A stretch of DNA of 64,000 bases from Enterobacter cancerogenus (GTDB lineage Bacteria; Pseudomonadota; Gammaproteobacteria; Enterobacterales; Enterobacteriaceae), in assembly GCF_019047785.1 (NCBI RefSeq), contig NZ_CP077290.1, forward strand, positions 4,712,001-4,776,000, given 5' to 3'. Positions within the stretch are counted from its first letter, which is position 1, and every line of letters begins with the position of its first letter. Positions 25,279 to 35,989 of the stretch are shown here, piece by piece. A program made the translations under genes and the position numbers. The notes under the pieces are model-generated. The model was given only the letters and a program-made list of their open reading frames with translations. It made no database searches and was not told the origin of the DNA.

Positions 25279-27189
25279 GTGGCAGACGATTTTTCCCCAG
25301 AAGGCCAGTTAGCAAAGGCCATTCCCGGCTTTAACCCGCGTGAACCTCAGCGGCAGATGGCGCACGCCGTCGCAAAGGCAATTGAACAGGCGCAGCCGCT
25401 GGTGGTTGAGGCCGGTACCGGCACGGGGAAAACCTACGCTTACCTCGCACCTGCGCTGCGTGCAAAGAAGAAGGTGATCGTCTCGACCGGGTCGAAAGCG
25501 CTGCAGGACCAGCTCTACAGCCGCGATTTGCCGACGGTGGCAAAAGCGCTGAAATACAAAGGGCGGCTGGCCTTGTTGAAAGGGCGCTCAAACTACCTCT
25601 GCCTCGAGCGGCTTGAGCAGCAGGCGCTGGCGGGGGGCGATCTGCCGGTACAGACCCTGAGCGATGTCATTATTCTTCGCGCCTGGGCGAACCAGACCGA
25701 GGAGGGGGATATCAGCACCTGCGCGAGCGTGCCGGAAGATTCCCCGGCCTGGCCGCTGGTAACCAGCACCAACGATAACTGCCTTGGCAGCGATTGCCCG
25801 CTGTATAAAGAGTGTTTTGTGGTCAAGGCGCGTAAAACCGCGATGGACGCAGACGTGGTGGTGGTCAACCATCATCTGTTTCTGGCCGATATGGTGGTGA
25901 AAGACAGCGGCTTCGGTGAACTCATCCCTGAAGCCGAGGTGATGATTTTCGATGAAGCCCACCAGTTGCCGGATATTGCCAGCCAGTATTTCGGCCAGTC
26001 GCTCTCCAGCCGCCAGTTGCAGGATCTGGCAAAAGATTTCACCATTGCCTACCGCACCGAACTGAAAGATACCCAGCAGCTGCAAAAGTGTGCCGATCGA
26101 CTGGCGCAAAGCGCCCAGGATTTCCGCCTGCAGCTGGGTGAGCCGGGCTATCGCGGCAACCTGCGTGAACTGCTGGCTGACAGCAATATTCAGCGTGCGC
26201 TGCTGCTGCTCGATGATGCGCTGGAGCTGTGCTACGACGTCGCGAAGCTGTCGCTGGGCCGCTCTGCGCTGCTGGATGCCGCCTTTGAGCGCGCGACGGT
26301 CTATCGTACACGGCTCAAAAGACTCAAAGAGATCAACCAGCCGGGATACAGCTACTGGTACGAATGCACCTCGCGTCACTTCACCCTGGCCCTGACGCCG
26401 CTGACCGTGGCGGACAAGTTCAAGGAGGTGATGGCGCAAAAGCCAGGCAGCTGGATTTTTACCTCGGCAACCTTGTCGGTGAATGACGATCTGCACCACT
26501 TCACCGAACGCCTGGGCATTGAGCAGGCCGAATCTCTGCTGTTACCCAGCCCGTTTGATTACCAAAAACAGGCGCTGCTCTGTGTGCCGCGTAACCTGCC
26601 GCTCCCCAACCAGCCGGGGGCGGCCCGTCATCTGGCGGCGATGTTAAAACCGATGATCGAGGCCAATAATGGCCGCTGCTTTATGCTCTGCACATCCCAC
26701 GCGATGATGCGCGATCTGGCGGAGCAGTTCCGCGCCACCATGACATTGCCGGTACTGTTGCAGGGCGAGACCAGCAAAGGGCAGCTTTTGCAGCAGTTTG
26801 TCAGTGCGGGTAACGCCCTGCTGGTGGCGACCAGCAGCTTCTGGGAAGGGGTGGACGTGCGCGGTGATACGCTTTCGCTGGTCATTATCGACAAGCTGCC
26901 GTTTACCTCGCCGGACGATCCGCTGATCAAGGCGCGAATGGAAGATTGCCGCCTTCGCGGGGGCGATCCGTTCGATGACGTTCAGCTCCCGGATGCGGTC
27001 ATTACGCTGAAGCAGGGGGTAGGGCGTTTGATCCGCGACGTCTCCGATCGCGGCGTGCTGGTGATTTGCGACAATCGCCTTGTTATGCGCCCTTACGGCG
27101 CGACCTTTCTCGCCAGCCTGCCGCCCGCACCCCGAACGCGGGATATTAAACGCGCGGTTCGCTTCCTGGCGAACCCGACGGCGGAGTAA
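25279..27189 (+). CDS. yoaA: XPD/Rad3-like DNA helicase YoaA
   Basis: Superfamily 2 iron-sulphur helicase, DinG relative. In E. coli it pairs with the clamp-loader subunit chi (HolC) and aids tolerance of replication-blocking lesions. 636 residues, the same length as E. coli. Walker A EAGTGTGKT (near 40-48), cluster cysteines at 108, 168, 173 and 179, Walker B DEAH in FDEAHQLPD, and the late QGVGRLIR motif VI are all there. GTG start at 25279 follows GAGAGCACC. Confidence 0.94.
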   Translation: MADDFSPEGQLAKAIPGFNPREPQRQMAHAVAKAIEQAQPLVVEAGTGTGKTYAYLAPALRAKKKVIVSTGSKALQDQLYSRDLPTVAKALKYKGRLALLKGRSNYLCLERLEQQALAGGDLPVQTLSDVIILRAWANQTEEGDISTCASVPEDSPAWPLVTSTNDNCLGSDCPLYKECFVVKARKTAMDADVVVVNHHLFLADMVVKDSGFGELIPEAEVMIFDEAHQLPDIASQYFGQSLSSRQLQDLAKDFTIAYRTELKDTQQLQKCADRLAQSAQDFRLQLGEPGYRGNLRELLADSNIQRALLLLDDALELCYDVAKLSLGRSALLDAAFERATVYRTRLKRLKEINQPGYSYWYECTSRHFTLALTPLTVADKFKEVMAQKPGSWIFTSATLSVNDDLHHFTERLGIEQAESLLLPSPFDYQKQALLCVPRNLPLPNQPGAARHLAAMLKPMIEANNGRCFMLCTSHAMMRDLAEQFRATMTLPVLLQGETSKGQLLQQFVSAGNALLVATSSFWEGVDVRGDTLSLVIIDKLPFTSPDDPLIKARMEDCRLRGGDPFDDVQLPDAVITLKQGVGRLIRDVSDRGVLVICDNRLVMRPYGATFLASLPPAPRTRDIKRAVRFLANPTAE

Positions 27190-27255
27190 TTCGCCCCGGA
27201 GTATGGTAAAATGCGCGCCATTTTGTGACTGACCCTTGCGAGAGCGCGACGACTA

Positions 27256-27951
27256 ATGCGAATTCTGGCTATTGATACGGCAACAGAAGCCTGTTCTGTT
27301 GCCCTGTGGAACGATGGCGCGATCGGTGCCCATTTCGAAGAGTGCCCGCGAGAGCACACCCAACGTATTCTTCCTCTGGTTAAGGCGATCCTGAACCAGG
27401 GACACACCGCCTTAACCGATCTTGATGCGCTGGCCTATGGCCGTGGGCCGGGCAGTTTTACCGGCGTGCGTATCGGGATTGGTATTGCCCAGGGCCTGGC
27501 GCTGGGTGCAGAACTGCCGATGATTGGCGTCTCCACGCTGATGACCATGGCGCAGGGCGCATACCGTATGACCGGCGCAACGCGCGTGCTGGCAGCCATT
27601 GATGCCCGCATGGGCGAAGTCTACTGGGCTGAATATACCCGCGACGAGCAGGGCGTGTGGCACGGCGAAGAGACGGAGGCGGTGCTTAAGCCCGAGGCCG
27701 TGACCGAGCGCCTGACGCAGCTCTCCGGCGAGTGGGCAACGGTCGGCACGGGCTGGGCCGCCTGGCCGGAGATGGCAAGCAATACGGGCATCACGCTGGT
27801 CGAGGGCAACATGCTCCTGCCTGCTGCAGAAGACATGCTGCCCATCGCCTGTCAGCTTCTCGCGGCGGGAAAAACCGTGGCCGTTGAGCATGCAGAACCT
27901 GTTTATTTACGAAACACCGTCGCGTGGAAGAAACTTCCTGGCCGCGAGTGA
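27256..27951 (+). CDS. tsaB: tRNA t6A-modification protein TsaB
   Basis: Partner and scaffold of TsaD and TsaE in making N6-threonylcarbamoyladenosine at position 37 of ANN-decoding tRNAs; essential in E. coli. 231 residues, ASKHA-like fold. N-terminal motif [17 protein letters not shown] and the [13 protein letters not shown] block are typical. Follows yoaA by 66 nt. A sigma-E-like promoter for the next gene lies in its last codons. Confidence 0.95.
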   Translation: MRILAIDTATEACSVALWNDGAIGAHFEECPREHTQRILPLVKAILNQGHTALTDLDALAYGRGPGSFTGVRIGIGIAQGLALGAELPMIGVSTLMTMAQGAYRMTGATRVLAAIDARMGEVYWAEYTRDEQGVWHGEETEAVLKPEAVTERLTQLSGEWATVGTGWAAWPEMASNTGITLVEGNMLLPAAEDMLPIACQLLAAGKTVAVEHAEPVYLRNTVAWKKLPGRE

Positions 27952-27957
27952 ATCTCA
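27930..27957 (+). promoter_or_regulatory. Candidate sigma-E promoter of yeaY
   Basis: GAAACTT (27930-27936), 16 nt, then TCTCA (27953-27957) resembles the sigma-E consensus GGAACTT-N16-TCTRA. It lies at the end of tsaB, about 35 nt before yeaY. yeaY is a known sigma-E regulon member in E. coli. Confidence 0.55.
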
Positions 27958-27990
27958 GTAATAGGAACTGAGAAAAAAAGGAGTCGCATC

Positions 27991-28572
27991 ATGGCGGTTC
28001 AGAGTAACGTAGTACGCCTTTTACTGGCAGGCGCGGTTGCCATAGCACTGAGCGGTTGCGTAACCGTTCCTGATGCGATCAAAGGCAGCAGCCCGGTGCC
28101 TCAGCAGGATCTGGTGCGTGTAATGAATGCCCCTGAGCTGTACGTGGGACAGGAAGCGCGCTTCGGTGGCAAGGTGGTTGAGATGGTGAACCAGCAGGGT
28201 AAAACCCGCCTGGAAATTGCCACCGTGCCACTGGACAGCGGCGCACGTCCGATTTTAGGTGAGCCTTCTCGTGGGCGCATCTACGCTGACGTCAGCGGCT
28301 TCCTCGATCCGGTCGACTTCCGCGGGCAGCTGGTGACGGTGGTGGGGCCGATTACCGGCACGGTTGAGGGTAAAATCGGCAGCACGCCGTACAAATTTAT
28401 GACCATGCAGGTAACCGGCTATAAACGCTGGCGCATTGCCCAACAGGTTGTCATGCCTCCGCAGCCGATCGATCCGTGGATGTGGGGTCCACATCCGTAC
28501 CGCTATGGCTACGGCGGCTGGGGCTGGTACAACCCAGGTCCGGCACAGGTTCAAACGATCGTAACTGAGTAA
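27991..28572 (+). CDS. yeaY: Slp-family outer-membrane lipoprotein YeaY
   Basis: 193 residues, as in E. coli. Signal peptide ending in the lipobox LSGC (Cys near 25), followed by an Slp-family domain and a Gly/Tyr/Trp/Pro-rich tail ([15 protein letters not shown]). Paralogue of the starvation lipoprotein Slp. Function unknown; expression with envelope stress is expected from the promoter. Strong AAGGAG before the ATG at 27991. It ends at its own terminator. Confidence 0.92.
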   Translation: MAVQSNVVRLLLAGAVAIALSGCVTVPDAIKGSSPVPQQDLVRVMNAPELYVGQEARFGGKVVEMVNQQGKTRLEIATVPLDSGARPILGEPSRGRIYADVSGFLDPVDFRGQLVTVVGPITGTVEGKIGSTPYKFMTMQVTGYKRWRIAQQVVMPPQPIDPWMWGPHPYRYGYGGWGWYNPGPAQVQTIVTE

Positions 28573-28591
28573 CTTACTGTTTTAATTATGA

Positions 28592-28627
28592 AAGAGACAG
28601 CGGCTCAGCCGCTGTCTCTGTTTTTTT
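28592..28627 (+). terminator. Terminator of yeaY
   Basis: AGAGACAGCGGC-TCA-GCCGCTGTCTCT followed by G and seven T, 20 nt after the stop. Confidence 0.92.
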
Positions 28628-28687
28628 ACGGATAAAACGAAAAAAAAGAGTGACGCGCTTCGCAACCTTAAATCTGGGTAATTAATA

Positions 28688-28704
28688 AACTGGTACGCTG
28701 AGTT
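28688..28704 (+). promoter_or_regulatory. FadR operator of fadD
   Basis: AACTGGTACGCTGAGTT fits the 17-bp FadR operator pattern (AACTGGTCnGACCAGTT) and corresponds in place to the E. coli fadD operator. It lies 71 nt before the fadD TTG. FadR, encoded at 37.7 kb in this window, should bind here and be released by long-chain acyl-CoA. Confidence 0.75.
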
Positions 28705-28775
28705 AATATAATGTTAACGAACTGTTTATTATCGGGGTTGTGATGACGACGAACGCTCATTTCAGAGGTGATGCA

Positions 28776-30461
28776 TTGAAAAAGGTTTGGCTAAACCGTT
28801 ATCCCGCGGATGTTCCTGCGGAGATCAATCCTGACCGTTATCATTCCCTGGTTGAATTATTTGAACACTCGGTACGGCGCTACGCCGACCAGCCCGCCTT
28901 TGTGAACATGGGCGAGGTCATGACCTTCCGCAAACTGGAAGAGCGTAGCCGGGCGTTTGCTGCTTATCTGCAGGAAGGGTTAGGGCTGCAAAAAGGGGAC
29001 CGCGTCGCGCTGATGATGCCGAACCTGCTGCAATATCCTGTGGCGCTGTTCGGTATTCTGCGCGCCGGGATGATCGTGGTGAACGTCAACCCGCTGTATA
29101 CCCCGCGCGAGCTGGAGCACCAGCTGAACGACAGCGGTGCAGCGGCAATCGTCATCGTATCGAACTTCGCCCACACGCTCGAAAAAGTGGTCGAGCGTAC
29201 GCAGGTTAAGCACGTCATTCTTACGCGAATGGGCGATCAGCTTTCGACGGCCAAAGGCACGCTGGTGAACTTCGTGGTGAAGTACGTGAAGCGCCTGGTG
29301 CCGAAGTATCACCTGCCGGATGCCATCTCCTTCCGTCGTGCGCTCCATGCGGGCTACCGTATGCAGTATGTCAAACCGGAAGTAGTGTCGGACGATCTCG
29401 CCTTCCTGCAATATACTGGCGGCACCACCGGCGTGGCCAAAGGGGCGATGCTGACGCACCGCAACATGCTGGCTAACCTTGAGCAGGTTAACGCGACCTA
29501 CGGGCCGCTGCTGCATCCGGGTAAAGAGCTGGTGGTCACGGCGCTGCCGCTGTACCACATTTTCGCCCTGACCATGAACTGCCTGCTGTTTATTGAGCTG
29601 GGCGGGCAAAACCTGCTGATCACCAACCCGCGAGATATTCCGGGCCTGGTGAAAGAGCTGGCGAAATACCCCTTCACCGCCATGACGGGCGTGAATACCC
29701 TGTTTAATGCGTTGTTAAATAACAAAGAGTTCCAGCAGCTTGATTTTTCCACGCTGCACCTCTCTGCCGGCGGCGGCATGCCCGTCCAGCAGGCGGTCGC
29801 CGAGCGCTGGGTAAAACTGACGGGCCAGTATTTACTGGAAGGCTACGGCCTGACGGAGTGCGCGCCGCTGGTAAGCGTTAACCCGCACGACATTGACTAT
29901 CACAGCGGAAGCATCGGTCTGCCGGTGCCGTCGACGGAAGCCAAACTGGTCGATGATGAGGATAAGGAAGTGGCTCACGGCGAGCCGGGCGAGCTGTGTG
30001 TGAAAGGGCCGCAGGTGATGCTGGGCTACTGGCAGCGTCCGGACGCCACCGATGAAATCATCAAAGACGGCTGGCTGCATACCGGCGATATCGCGGTGAT
30101 GGATGACGAAGGCTTCCTGCGGATTGTCGATCGTAAAAAAGACATGATCCTCGTCTCGGGCTTTAACGTCTATCCGAATGAAATCGAAGACGTCGTGATG
30201 CAGCACAGCGGCGTGCTGGAGGTGGCGGCCGTGGGCGTTCCTTCCGGCAGCAGCGGTGAAGCGGTGAAGATATTTGTGGTTAAGAAAGATGCGTCGCTGA
30301 CTGACGAAGAGCTTATTACCTTCTGCCGTCGCCAGCTCACCGGTTATAAAGTGCCTAAGCTGGTTGAATTCCGCGATGAACTGCCAAAATCCAATGTCGG
30401 GAAGATATTACGACGAGAATTACGTGACGAAGCCCGTGCCAAAGTGGACAATAAGGCCTGA
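28776..30461 (+). CDS. fadD: Long-chain fatty acid-CoA ligase FadD
   Basis: Membrane-associated acyl-CoA synthetase that activates fatty acids as they enter the cell for beta-oxidation. The TTG at 28776, behind AGAGGTGA, gives 561 residues, exactly the E. coli length; an upstream GTG/ATG would add 11-12 residues with no ribosome site. ATP/AMP motif [13 protein letters not shown] (near 213) and FACS signature [13 protein letters not shown] (near 431-443) are intact, with the late Lys in [11 protein letters not shown]. FadR operator upstream. Confidence 0.95.
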   Translation: MKKVWLNRYPADVPAEINPDRYHSLVELFEHSVRRYADQPAFVNMGEVMTFRKLEERSRAFAAYLQEGLGLQKGDRVALMMPNLLQYPVALFGILRAGMIVVNVNPLYTPRELEHQLNDSGAAAIVIVSNFAHTLEKVVERTQVKHVILTRMGDQLSTAKGTLVNFVVKYVKRLVPKYHLPDAISFRRALHAGYRMQYVKPEVVSDDLAFLQYTGGTTGVAKGAMLTHRNMLANLEQVNATYGPLLHPGKELVVTALPLYHIFALTMNCLLFIELGGQNLLITNPRDIPGLVKELAKYPFTAMTGVNTLFNALLNNKEFQQLDFSTLHLSAGGGMPVQQAVAERWVKLTGQYLLEGYGLTECAPLVSVNPHDIDYHSGSIGLPVPSTEAKLVDDEDKEVAHGEPGELCVKGPQVMLGYWQRPDATDEIIKDGWLHTGDIAVMDDEGFLRIVDRKKDMILVSGFNVYPNEIEDVVMQHSGVLEVAAVGVPSGSSGEAVKIFVVKKDASLTDEELITFCRRQLTGYKVPKLVEFRDELPKSNVGKILRRELRDEARAKVDNKA

Positions 30462-30480
30462 GCTTCACGCTAATCGCCCA

Positions 30481-30506
30481 GACGCCGGTTAAGCCGGCGT
30501 TTTTTA
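30481..30506 (+). terminator. Terminator of fadD
   Basis: ACGCCGG-TTAAG-CCGGCGT followed by six T, 20 nt after the fadD stop and just before rnd. Confidence 0.85.
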
Positions 30507-30532
30507 TGGGCGCAAACAAAAGAGAAACTGCT

Positions 30533-31660
30533 TTGAATTACCAGATGATCACGACCAACGACGAGCTGGCTTCGCTGTGCGAAGTGACGCGCGATTTCCC
30601 TGCTATCGCCCTGGATACCGAGTTTGTCCGCACGCGGACCTACTACCCGCAGCTGGGGCTGATTCAGATGTACGACGGCAAGCGCGTCTCGCTGATTGAC
30701 CCGCTCGGCATTACCGACTGGACGCCAATGCGCGACCTGCTGCTTGATACCGCCGTCACGAAATACCTGCATGCGGGCAGTGAAGATCTGGAAGTGTTTC
30801 TCAACACCTTTGGCATCATGCCGCAGCCGCTGATTGACACGCAGATCCTTGCCGCGTTCAGCAACCGCCCGCTCTCGTGGGGATTTGCGGCGATGGTCGA
30901 AGAGTACACCGGGCTTACGCTGGACAAGAGCGAGTCGCGCACGGACTGGCTGGCCCGTCCATTGACCGCTCGCCAGCTTGAGTATGCGGCAGCCGACGTG
31001 TTTTATCTGCTGCCGATTGCCGGACAGCTGATGAAAGAGGCGGAAGCCTCAGGCTGGCTCTCTGCCGCGCTGGACGAGTGCCGCAAGGCACAGCAGCGTC
31101 GTCAGGAAGTGGTCGACCCGAAAGAAGCCTGGCGCGATATCAGCAACGCCTGGCAGCTTCGCACCCGTCAGCTGGCCTGTTTGCAGCTGCTCGCCGACTG
31201 GCGTCTGCGTAAAGCGCGTGAGCGCGATCTGGCCGTTAACTTTGTGGTGCGCGAAGAGCATCTCTGGGCGGTAGCACGCTACATGCCGGGCAGCTTGGGC
31301 GAGCTGGACAGCATTGGGCTTTCGGGCAGTGAAATTCGCTTCCACGGCAAGACGCTGCTGGCGCTGGTGGAAAAAGCGCAGCACATGCCGGACGACGCAC
31401 TGCCGGAGCCGTTGCTCAATTTGATGGACATGCCGGGCTATCGTAAGGCGTTCAAAGATATCAAAGCCCTGGTGCAGACGGTGGCGAGCGAAAGCAAGCT
31501 GAGTGCAGAACTGCTGGCGTCCCGTCGTCAGATTAACCAGTTGCTGAACTGGCACTGGAAGCTGAAACAGCAGAATGGTTTACCCGAAATGGTGTCGGGC
31601 TGGCGTGGGGAACTGTTGGCCGAACGTCTGAAGACGCTGCTGGAAGGTTATCCGCGCTAA
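30533..31660 (+). CDS. rnd: Ribonuclease D
   Basis: 3'-5' exoribonuclease that trims tRNA and other small RNA 3' ends. Start TTG 30533 gives 375 residues, the E. coli length and start codon. The DEDD nuclease domain has DTEFVRTRTYYP, the middle Asp in GSEDLEVF and YAAADVFYLLPI. Two HRDC domains follow (about 210-290 and 295-370). It follows fadD after a terminator and is convergent with minE. Confidence 0.95.
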   Translation: MNYQMITTNDELASLCEVTRDFPAIALDTEFVRTRTYYPQLGLIQMYDGKRVSLIDPLGITDWTPMRDLLLDTAVTKYLHAGSEDLEVFLNTFGIMPQPLIDTQILAAFSNRPLSWGFAAMVEEYTGLTLDKSESRTDWLARPLTARQLEYAAADVFYLLPIAGQLMKEAEASGWLSAALDECRKAQQRRQEVVDPKEAWRDISNAWQLRTRQLACLQLLADWRLRKARERDLAVNFVVREEHLWAVARYMPGSLGELDSIGLSGSEIRFHGKTLLALVEKAQHMPDDALPEPLLNLMDMPGYRKAFKDIKALVQTVASESKLSAELLASRRQINQLLNWHWKLKQQNGLPEMVSGWRGELLAERLKTLLEGYPR

Positions 31661-31665
31661 GAAAT

Positions 31666-31730
31666 GTAGCCCCGGTAAGCGCAGCGCCACCGGGGAACGT
31701 GCCGGGCGGCGCGTTGCGTGCCCGGCCTAC
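31666..31730. repeat. REP/BIME-like repeat between rnd and minE
   Basis: Two palindromic units: CCCCGGTAAGCGCAGCGCCACCGGGG and GCCGGGCGGC...GCCCGGC. The GGTAAGCGCAGCGCCACCGGG core recurs at 38528-38550, so this is a dispersed family in this genome. It sits between two convergent gene ends, the usual place. Confidence 0.8.
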
Positions 31731-31745
31731 AAAACCACAAAGTAA

Positions 31746-32012
31746 TTAACGTGACTCTTCCGCTTCCGGCAGCGTCACGTTCAGCTCCAGAATCGAAATA
31801 TCCCCGTCTTTCTGCTCCAGCTGTACCGTGACCATTTCCGGGTCAATCTGCACGTATTTACAGATCACTTCCAGAATGTCCTTGCGCAGCTGCGGCAGGT
31901 AGTGTGGCTCGGCGTCGCTACGACGACGCTCCGCAACGATAATTTGCAGACGCTCTTTAGCGATGTTGGCGGTGCTTTTTTTCCGCGAGAGAAAAAAGTC
32001 CAGTAATGCCAT
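31746..32012 (-). CDS. minE: Cell division topological factor MinE
   Basis: 88 residues, as in E. coli. The N-terminal amphipathic membrane-binding segment ([12 protein letters not shown]) is followed by the MinD-stimulating helix region (about 13-30) and the C-terminal dimerising domain. It activates MinD ATP hydrolysis to drive pole-to-pole oscillation and keep midcell free of MinC. Last gene of minCDE; only 3 nt after minD. Confidence 0.97.
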
Positions 32013-32015
32013 AAC

Positions 32016-32828
32016 TTATCCTCCGAACAGGCGTTTGAGGAAACCTTTCTTCTCTTCTTCAATGAAGCGGAAAGGACGTTCTTCTCCCAGCAGACGGTCA
32101 ACGGTATCGGCGTAAGCTTTACCTGCATCTGCGGTTGCATCCAGAATGACTGGCTCGCCCTGGTTAGACGCGCGTAATACGGACTGATCTTCCGGAATAA
32201 CGCCAACCAGTTTGATGCGCAGAATTTCCAGTACGTCTTCCATGCTCAGCATATCACCTTTGCTCACACGGCCCGGATTGTATCGGGTCAGCAACAGGTG
32301 TTCTTTAATCGGCTCCTGACCATTTTCCGCGCGGCGGGATTTGGAAGCAAGAATGCCCAGAATGCGGTCAGAATCACGCACGGAAGAGACTTCAGGGTTG
32401 GTGGTGATGATCGCTTCATCCGCAAAGTAGAGCGCCATCAGGGCACCGGTTTCGATACCGGCAGGGGAGTCACAGACCACAAAGTCGAACTCCATTTTTT
32501 TCAGTTCGTCGAGAACCTTCTCAACGCCTTCACGGGTCAGGGCATCTTTATCACGGGTCTGAGATGCCGGGAGAATGTAAAGGTTCTCGGTGCGCTTGTC
32601 TTTAATCAGCGCCTGGTTAAGCGTGGCATCGCCCTGAATGACGTTAACGAAGTCATACACGACGCGACGCTCACAACCCATGATCAGGTCCAGATTACGC
32701 AGGCCGATATCGAAGTCGATAACGACGGTTTTCTTTCCCTTCTGGGCCAAACCTGTAGCGATGGCCGCGCTGGAGGTGGTCTTGCCAACGCCTCCTTTAC
32801 CCGAAGTCACAACAATAATGCGTGCCAT
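32016..32828 (-). CDS. minD: Septum-site ATPase MinD
   Basis: ParA/MinD-type ATPase, 270 residues. Deviant Walker A KGGVGKTT (residues 10-17), switch region with DSPAGIE, and a C-terminal amphipathic membrane-targeting helix (about 256-270, KKGFLKRLFGG). Binds membrane as an ATP dimer and recruits MinC or MinE. Middle gene of the operon. Confidence 0.97.
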   Translation of the reverse strand: MARIIVVTSGKGGVGKTTSSAAIATGLAQKGKKTVVIDFDIGLRNLDLIMGCERRVVYDFVNVIQGDATLNQALIKDKRTENLYILPASQTRDKDALTREGVEKVLDELKKMEFDFVVCDSPAGIETGALMALYFADEAIITTNPEVSSVRDSDRILGILASKSRRAENGQEPIKEHLLLTRYNPGRVSKGDMLSMEDVLEILRIKLVGVIPEDQSVLRASNQGEPVILDATADAGKAYADTVDRLLGEERPFRFIEEEKKGFLKRLFGG

Positions 32829-32851
32829 AGAAATTCCTTGTTAAAAAGGGA

Positions 32852-33619
<768 letters not shown>

Positions 33620-33683
33620 TCAGGCATGTTATAGTCAGGAGTATATTGAGGCAAGCAACCACCCATTAATTCAGAGTAAAAAC

Positions 33684-33959
33684 ATGTTTTGTGTGATCTA
33701 CAGAAGTTCAAGTCGTGACCAGACTTACCTTTATGTCGAAAAGAAAGACGATTTTTCCCGCGTACCGGAAGAATTAATGAAAAGTTTTGGCCGCCCGCAG
33801 CTGGCTATGCTGCTGCCGCTGGATGGACGTAAGACGCTGGTTAATGCGGATCTGGAAAAAGTGAAAACAGCATTAACCGAGCAGGGCTATTATTTACAAC
33901 TTCCACCCCCACCCGAGAATTTATTAAAACAGCATCTTGAGGTGAACGGAAAGAAATAA
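33684..33959 (+). CDS. ycgL: YcgL-domain protein
   Basis: 91 residues from ATG 33684, of the YcgL family (unknown function, small alpha/beta fold). Core [22 protein letters not shown]. coli annotation begins about a dozen residues earlier. The homologous upstream codons exist here in frame but lack a start codon near that place; a start much further up would overlap minC on the other strand. Divergent from minC. Confidence 0.88.
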   Translation: MFCVIYRSSSRDQTYLYVEKKDDFSRVPEELMKSFGRPQLAMLLPLDGRKTLVNADLEKVKTALTEQGYYLQLPPPPENLLKQHLEVNGKK

Positions 33960-34006
33960 TCCCGAAGGCATTCGGGAACAACACATCAACCGTTTAGGGA
34001 GCGACC

Positions 34007-34666
34007 ATGTATCAACATCATAACTGGCAAGGTGCATTACTGGATTATCCCGTGAGCAAAGTGGTCTGCGTGGGCAGCAACTATGCAAAACACATTCAGG
34101 AGATGGGCAGCGCCACGCCAGAAGAACCGGTGCTGTTTATTAAGCCTGAAACCGCGCTGTGCGACATTCGTCAGCCGCTGGCGCTGCCCCAGGGGCTGGG
34201 GTCGGTGCATCACGAAGTGGAGCTGGCCGTGCTGATTGGCGCAACGCTGCGTCAGGCTTCCGAAGCGCATGTGGAGCAGGCGATTGCCGGTTACGGCGTG
34301 GCGCTCGATCTGACCCTGCGCGACGTTCAGGGCAAGATGAAGAAAGCGGGGCAGCCGTGGGAAAAAGCCAAGGGCTTTGATAACGCCTGTCCGATATCCG
34401 GTTTTGTCCCGGTAAGCGAATTCACCGACGATCCGCAGAACACGCCGCTTAGCCTGAAGGTAAACGGCGAAATCCGCCAGCAGGGTACCACCGCAGATAT
34501 GATCCACAAGATCGTTCCGCTGATCGCCTACATGAGCCGCTTCTTCACCCTGAAGCCGGGCGATGTGATTCTCACCGGCACGCCGGAAGGCGTTGGCCCG
34601 CTGAACGGTGGGGATGAACTCGAGGTCAGTTTTAACGGCCTGTCACTGAAAACCCGCGTACTGTAA
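34007..34666 (+). CDS. ycgM: Fumarylacetoacetate hydrolase-family protein YcgM
   Basis: 219 residues, as in E. coli. FAH-fold with metal-binding region FIKPETAL, VHHEVELAVLIG and the C-terminal GDVILTGTPEGVGPL. Relatives act as acylpyruvases or oxaloacetate tautomerases/decarboxylases; the E. coli substrate is not firmly settled. A good TAGGGAG site precedes the ATG. Follows ycgL by 47 nt. Confidence 0.92.
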   Translation: MYQHHNWQGALLDYPVSKVVCVGSNYAKHIQEMGSATPEEPVLFIKPETALCDIRQPLALPQGLGSVHHEVELAVLIGATLRQASEAHVEQAIAGYGVALDLTLRDVQGKMKKAGQPWEKAKGFDNACPISGFVPVSEFTDDPQNTPLSLKVNGEIRQQGTTADMIHKIVPLIAYMSRFFTLKPGDVILTGTPEGVGPLNGGDELEVSFNGLSLKTRVL

Positions 34667-34759
34667 AAGCCTCTTGCCGCCTTAAAAGGGCGGCAAAACT
34701 TGCATCAACGTGCCAGACTCGTTATAAGGTGCGCTTTCTTTTGACGTGTGGACATCCTG

Positions 34760-35200
34760 ATGAACGACATCCCTTTCTGGCAAACTAAAACGCTCGACGA
34801 CATGACCGACGCAGAGTGGGAGTCGCTGTGTGACGGCTGCGGGCAGTGCTGCCTGCACAAGCTGATGGATGAGGATTCCGACGAAATTTACTTCACCAAC
34901 GTCGCCTGTAAGCAGCTGAACATCAAAACCTGCCAGTGCCGCAACTACGAGCGCCGCTTCGAGTATGAGCCGGACTGCATCAAGTTAACCCGTGAAAACC
35001 TGCCCACCTTTGAGTGGCTGCCGCACACCTGCGCGTATCGCCTGCTGGCGGAAGGCCATGACCTGCCCAAATGGCATCCTTTACTGACCGGGTCGAAAGC
35101 GGCGATGCACGGCGAGCGTATCTCCGTACGGCACATCGCGGTGAAAGAGTCCGAGGTGCGCGACTGGGAAGACCACATTATGAATCATCCTAACCGTTGA
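34760..35200 (+). CDS. ycgN: UPF0260 cysteine-cluster protein YcgN
   Basis: 146 residues from ATG 34760 (E. coli 153). Conserved CDGCGQCC (about 30-37), [10 protein letters not shown] and two further Cys suggest a zinc or iron-sulphur site. Function unknown. A GTG four codons upstream is an alternative start; neither has a strong ribosome site. Confidence 0.88.
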   Translation: MNDIPFWQTKTLDDMTDAEWESLCDGCGQCCLHKLMDEDSDEIYFTNVACKQLNIKTCQCRNYERRFEYEPDCIKLTRENLPTFEWLPHTCAYRLLAEGHDLPKWHPLLTGSKAAMHGERISVRHIAVKESEVRDWEDHIMNHPNR

Positions 35201-35204
35201 TATT

Positions 35205-35230
35205 AAAAAACCCGCCGAGGCGGGTTTTTT
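35205..35230 (+). terminator. Terminator of ycgN
   Basis: AAAAAACCCGCC-GAG-GCGGGTTTTTT, right after the stop; the A and T tracts allow use from both sides. Confidence 0.9.
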
Positions 35231-35244
35231 AGTGTGCGCGGGTG

Positions 35245-35314
35245 TGTCGGGTGGCGCTGCGCTTACACGACCTACAGAACTGCAGGGCCGCACAAGCGAA
35301 ACGCCGCCGGGCAA
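35245..35314. repeat. REP-like repeat between ycgN and dsbB
   Basis: Contains GTCGGGTGGCGCTGCGCTTACACGAC and, further on, ACGCCGCCGGGCAAA, which resemble the REP units found at 38.5 kb. Between convergent gene ends. More degenerate than the others. Confidence 0.65.
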
Positions 35315-35315
35315 A

Positions 35316-35846
35316 TTAGCGCCCAAAGAGATCGCGTTTTTTAGGCTTGAACGGCTGTGCAATCAGCACCAGCAGCGCAACCACGAAGTAGGCGACAAAA
35401 ATACCCACCAGCCACTGCGGCATCTCCAGCGTCAGGAACTCCCACTGACGAACGGAGCAGTCACCGGATGCCACAAACACCTGCGGCAGCCATTTATCCA
35501 GCGGCAGCCAGCTCGGGAAGCGGGCGGCAAAATCACAGGTCATAAACGGTGATGGGTGCAGCTGCATCACGGTGTGCTGCCAGGAAAGCTCAATCCCTTT
35601 CCAGGCACTGTACAGCCAGATGGCGATCCCGACATAGCGCAGCGGCGTTTTCGGGGCAATCGCACCCACCAGGCCTGCGCCCATAATGCCGAACAGTGCG
35701 CAGCGTTCGTAGATGCACAGCACGCAGGGTTTAAGCCCCATGACGTGCTGGAACCACAGCGCGACCATTTCCAGCGCAAAGGCGGTCAGGGCCATCAGTA
35801 ACCACGCTCCGCGACCGCGAGAGCACTGGTTTAAAAATCTCAACAT
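35316..35846 (-). CDS. dsbB: Disulfide bond formation protein DsbB
   Basis: Inner-membrane quinone reductase that reoxidises DsbA. 176 residues from ATG 35846, as in E. coli; a Met two codons upstream is also in frame. Four helices. First redox pair Cys41-Val-Leu-Cys44 and second pair in MTCDF and SGDCSV (near 104 and 130). Lies after nhaB in the same direction but separated by a hairpin. Confidence 0.95.
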   Translation of the reverse strand: MLRFLNQCSRGRGAWLLMALTAFALEMVALWFQHVMGLKPCVLCIYERCALFGIMGAGLVGAIAPKTPLRYVGIAIWLYSAWKGIELSWQHTVMQLHPSPFMTCDFAARFPSWLPLDKWLPQVFVASGDCSVRQWEFLTLEMPQWLVGIFVAYFVVALLVLIAQPFKPKKRDLFGR

Positions 35847-35957
35847 AATCATTTCCCTGGGACATGCTTAGAAAGCGCAGTGTAAACGAATTCGTTTCAT
35901 GCGCCACCTGTACCTGACGAAATAAAACGTAATTGGATGTTTATCATGCGAAAAGGT

Positions 35958-35981
35958 AAACGGGCAGCGCGCTGCCCGTTA
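35958..35981 (-). terminator. Hairpin after nhaB
   Basis: Perfect palindrome AACGGGCAGC-GCGCTGCCCGTT 9 nt after the nhaB stop. The minus-strand T tract is interrupted (TTTACCTTTT), so termination may be partial. Confidence 0.6.
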
Positions 35982-35989
35982 AAACCTGC

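Noticed and set aside
28740..28775. GTG/ATG start of fadD 11-12 codons earlier
   Set aside because: No ribosome site; TTG 28776 has AGAGGTGA and gives the exact E. coli length.
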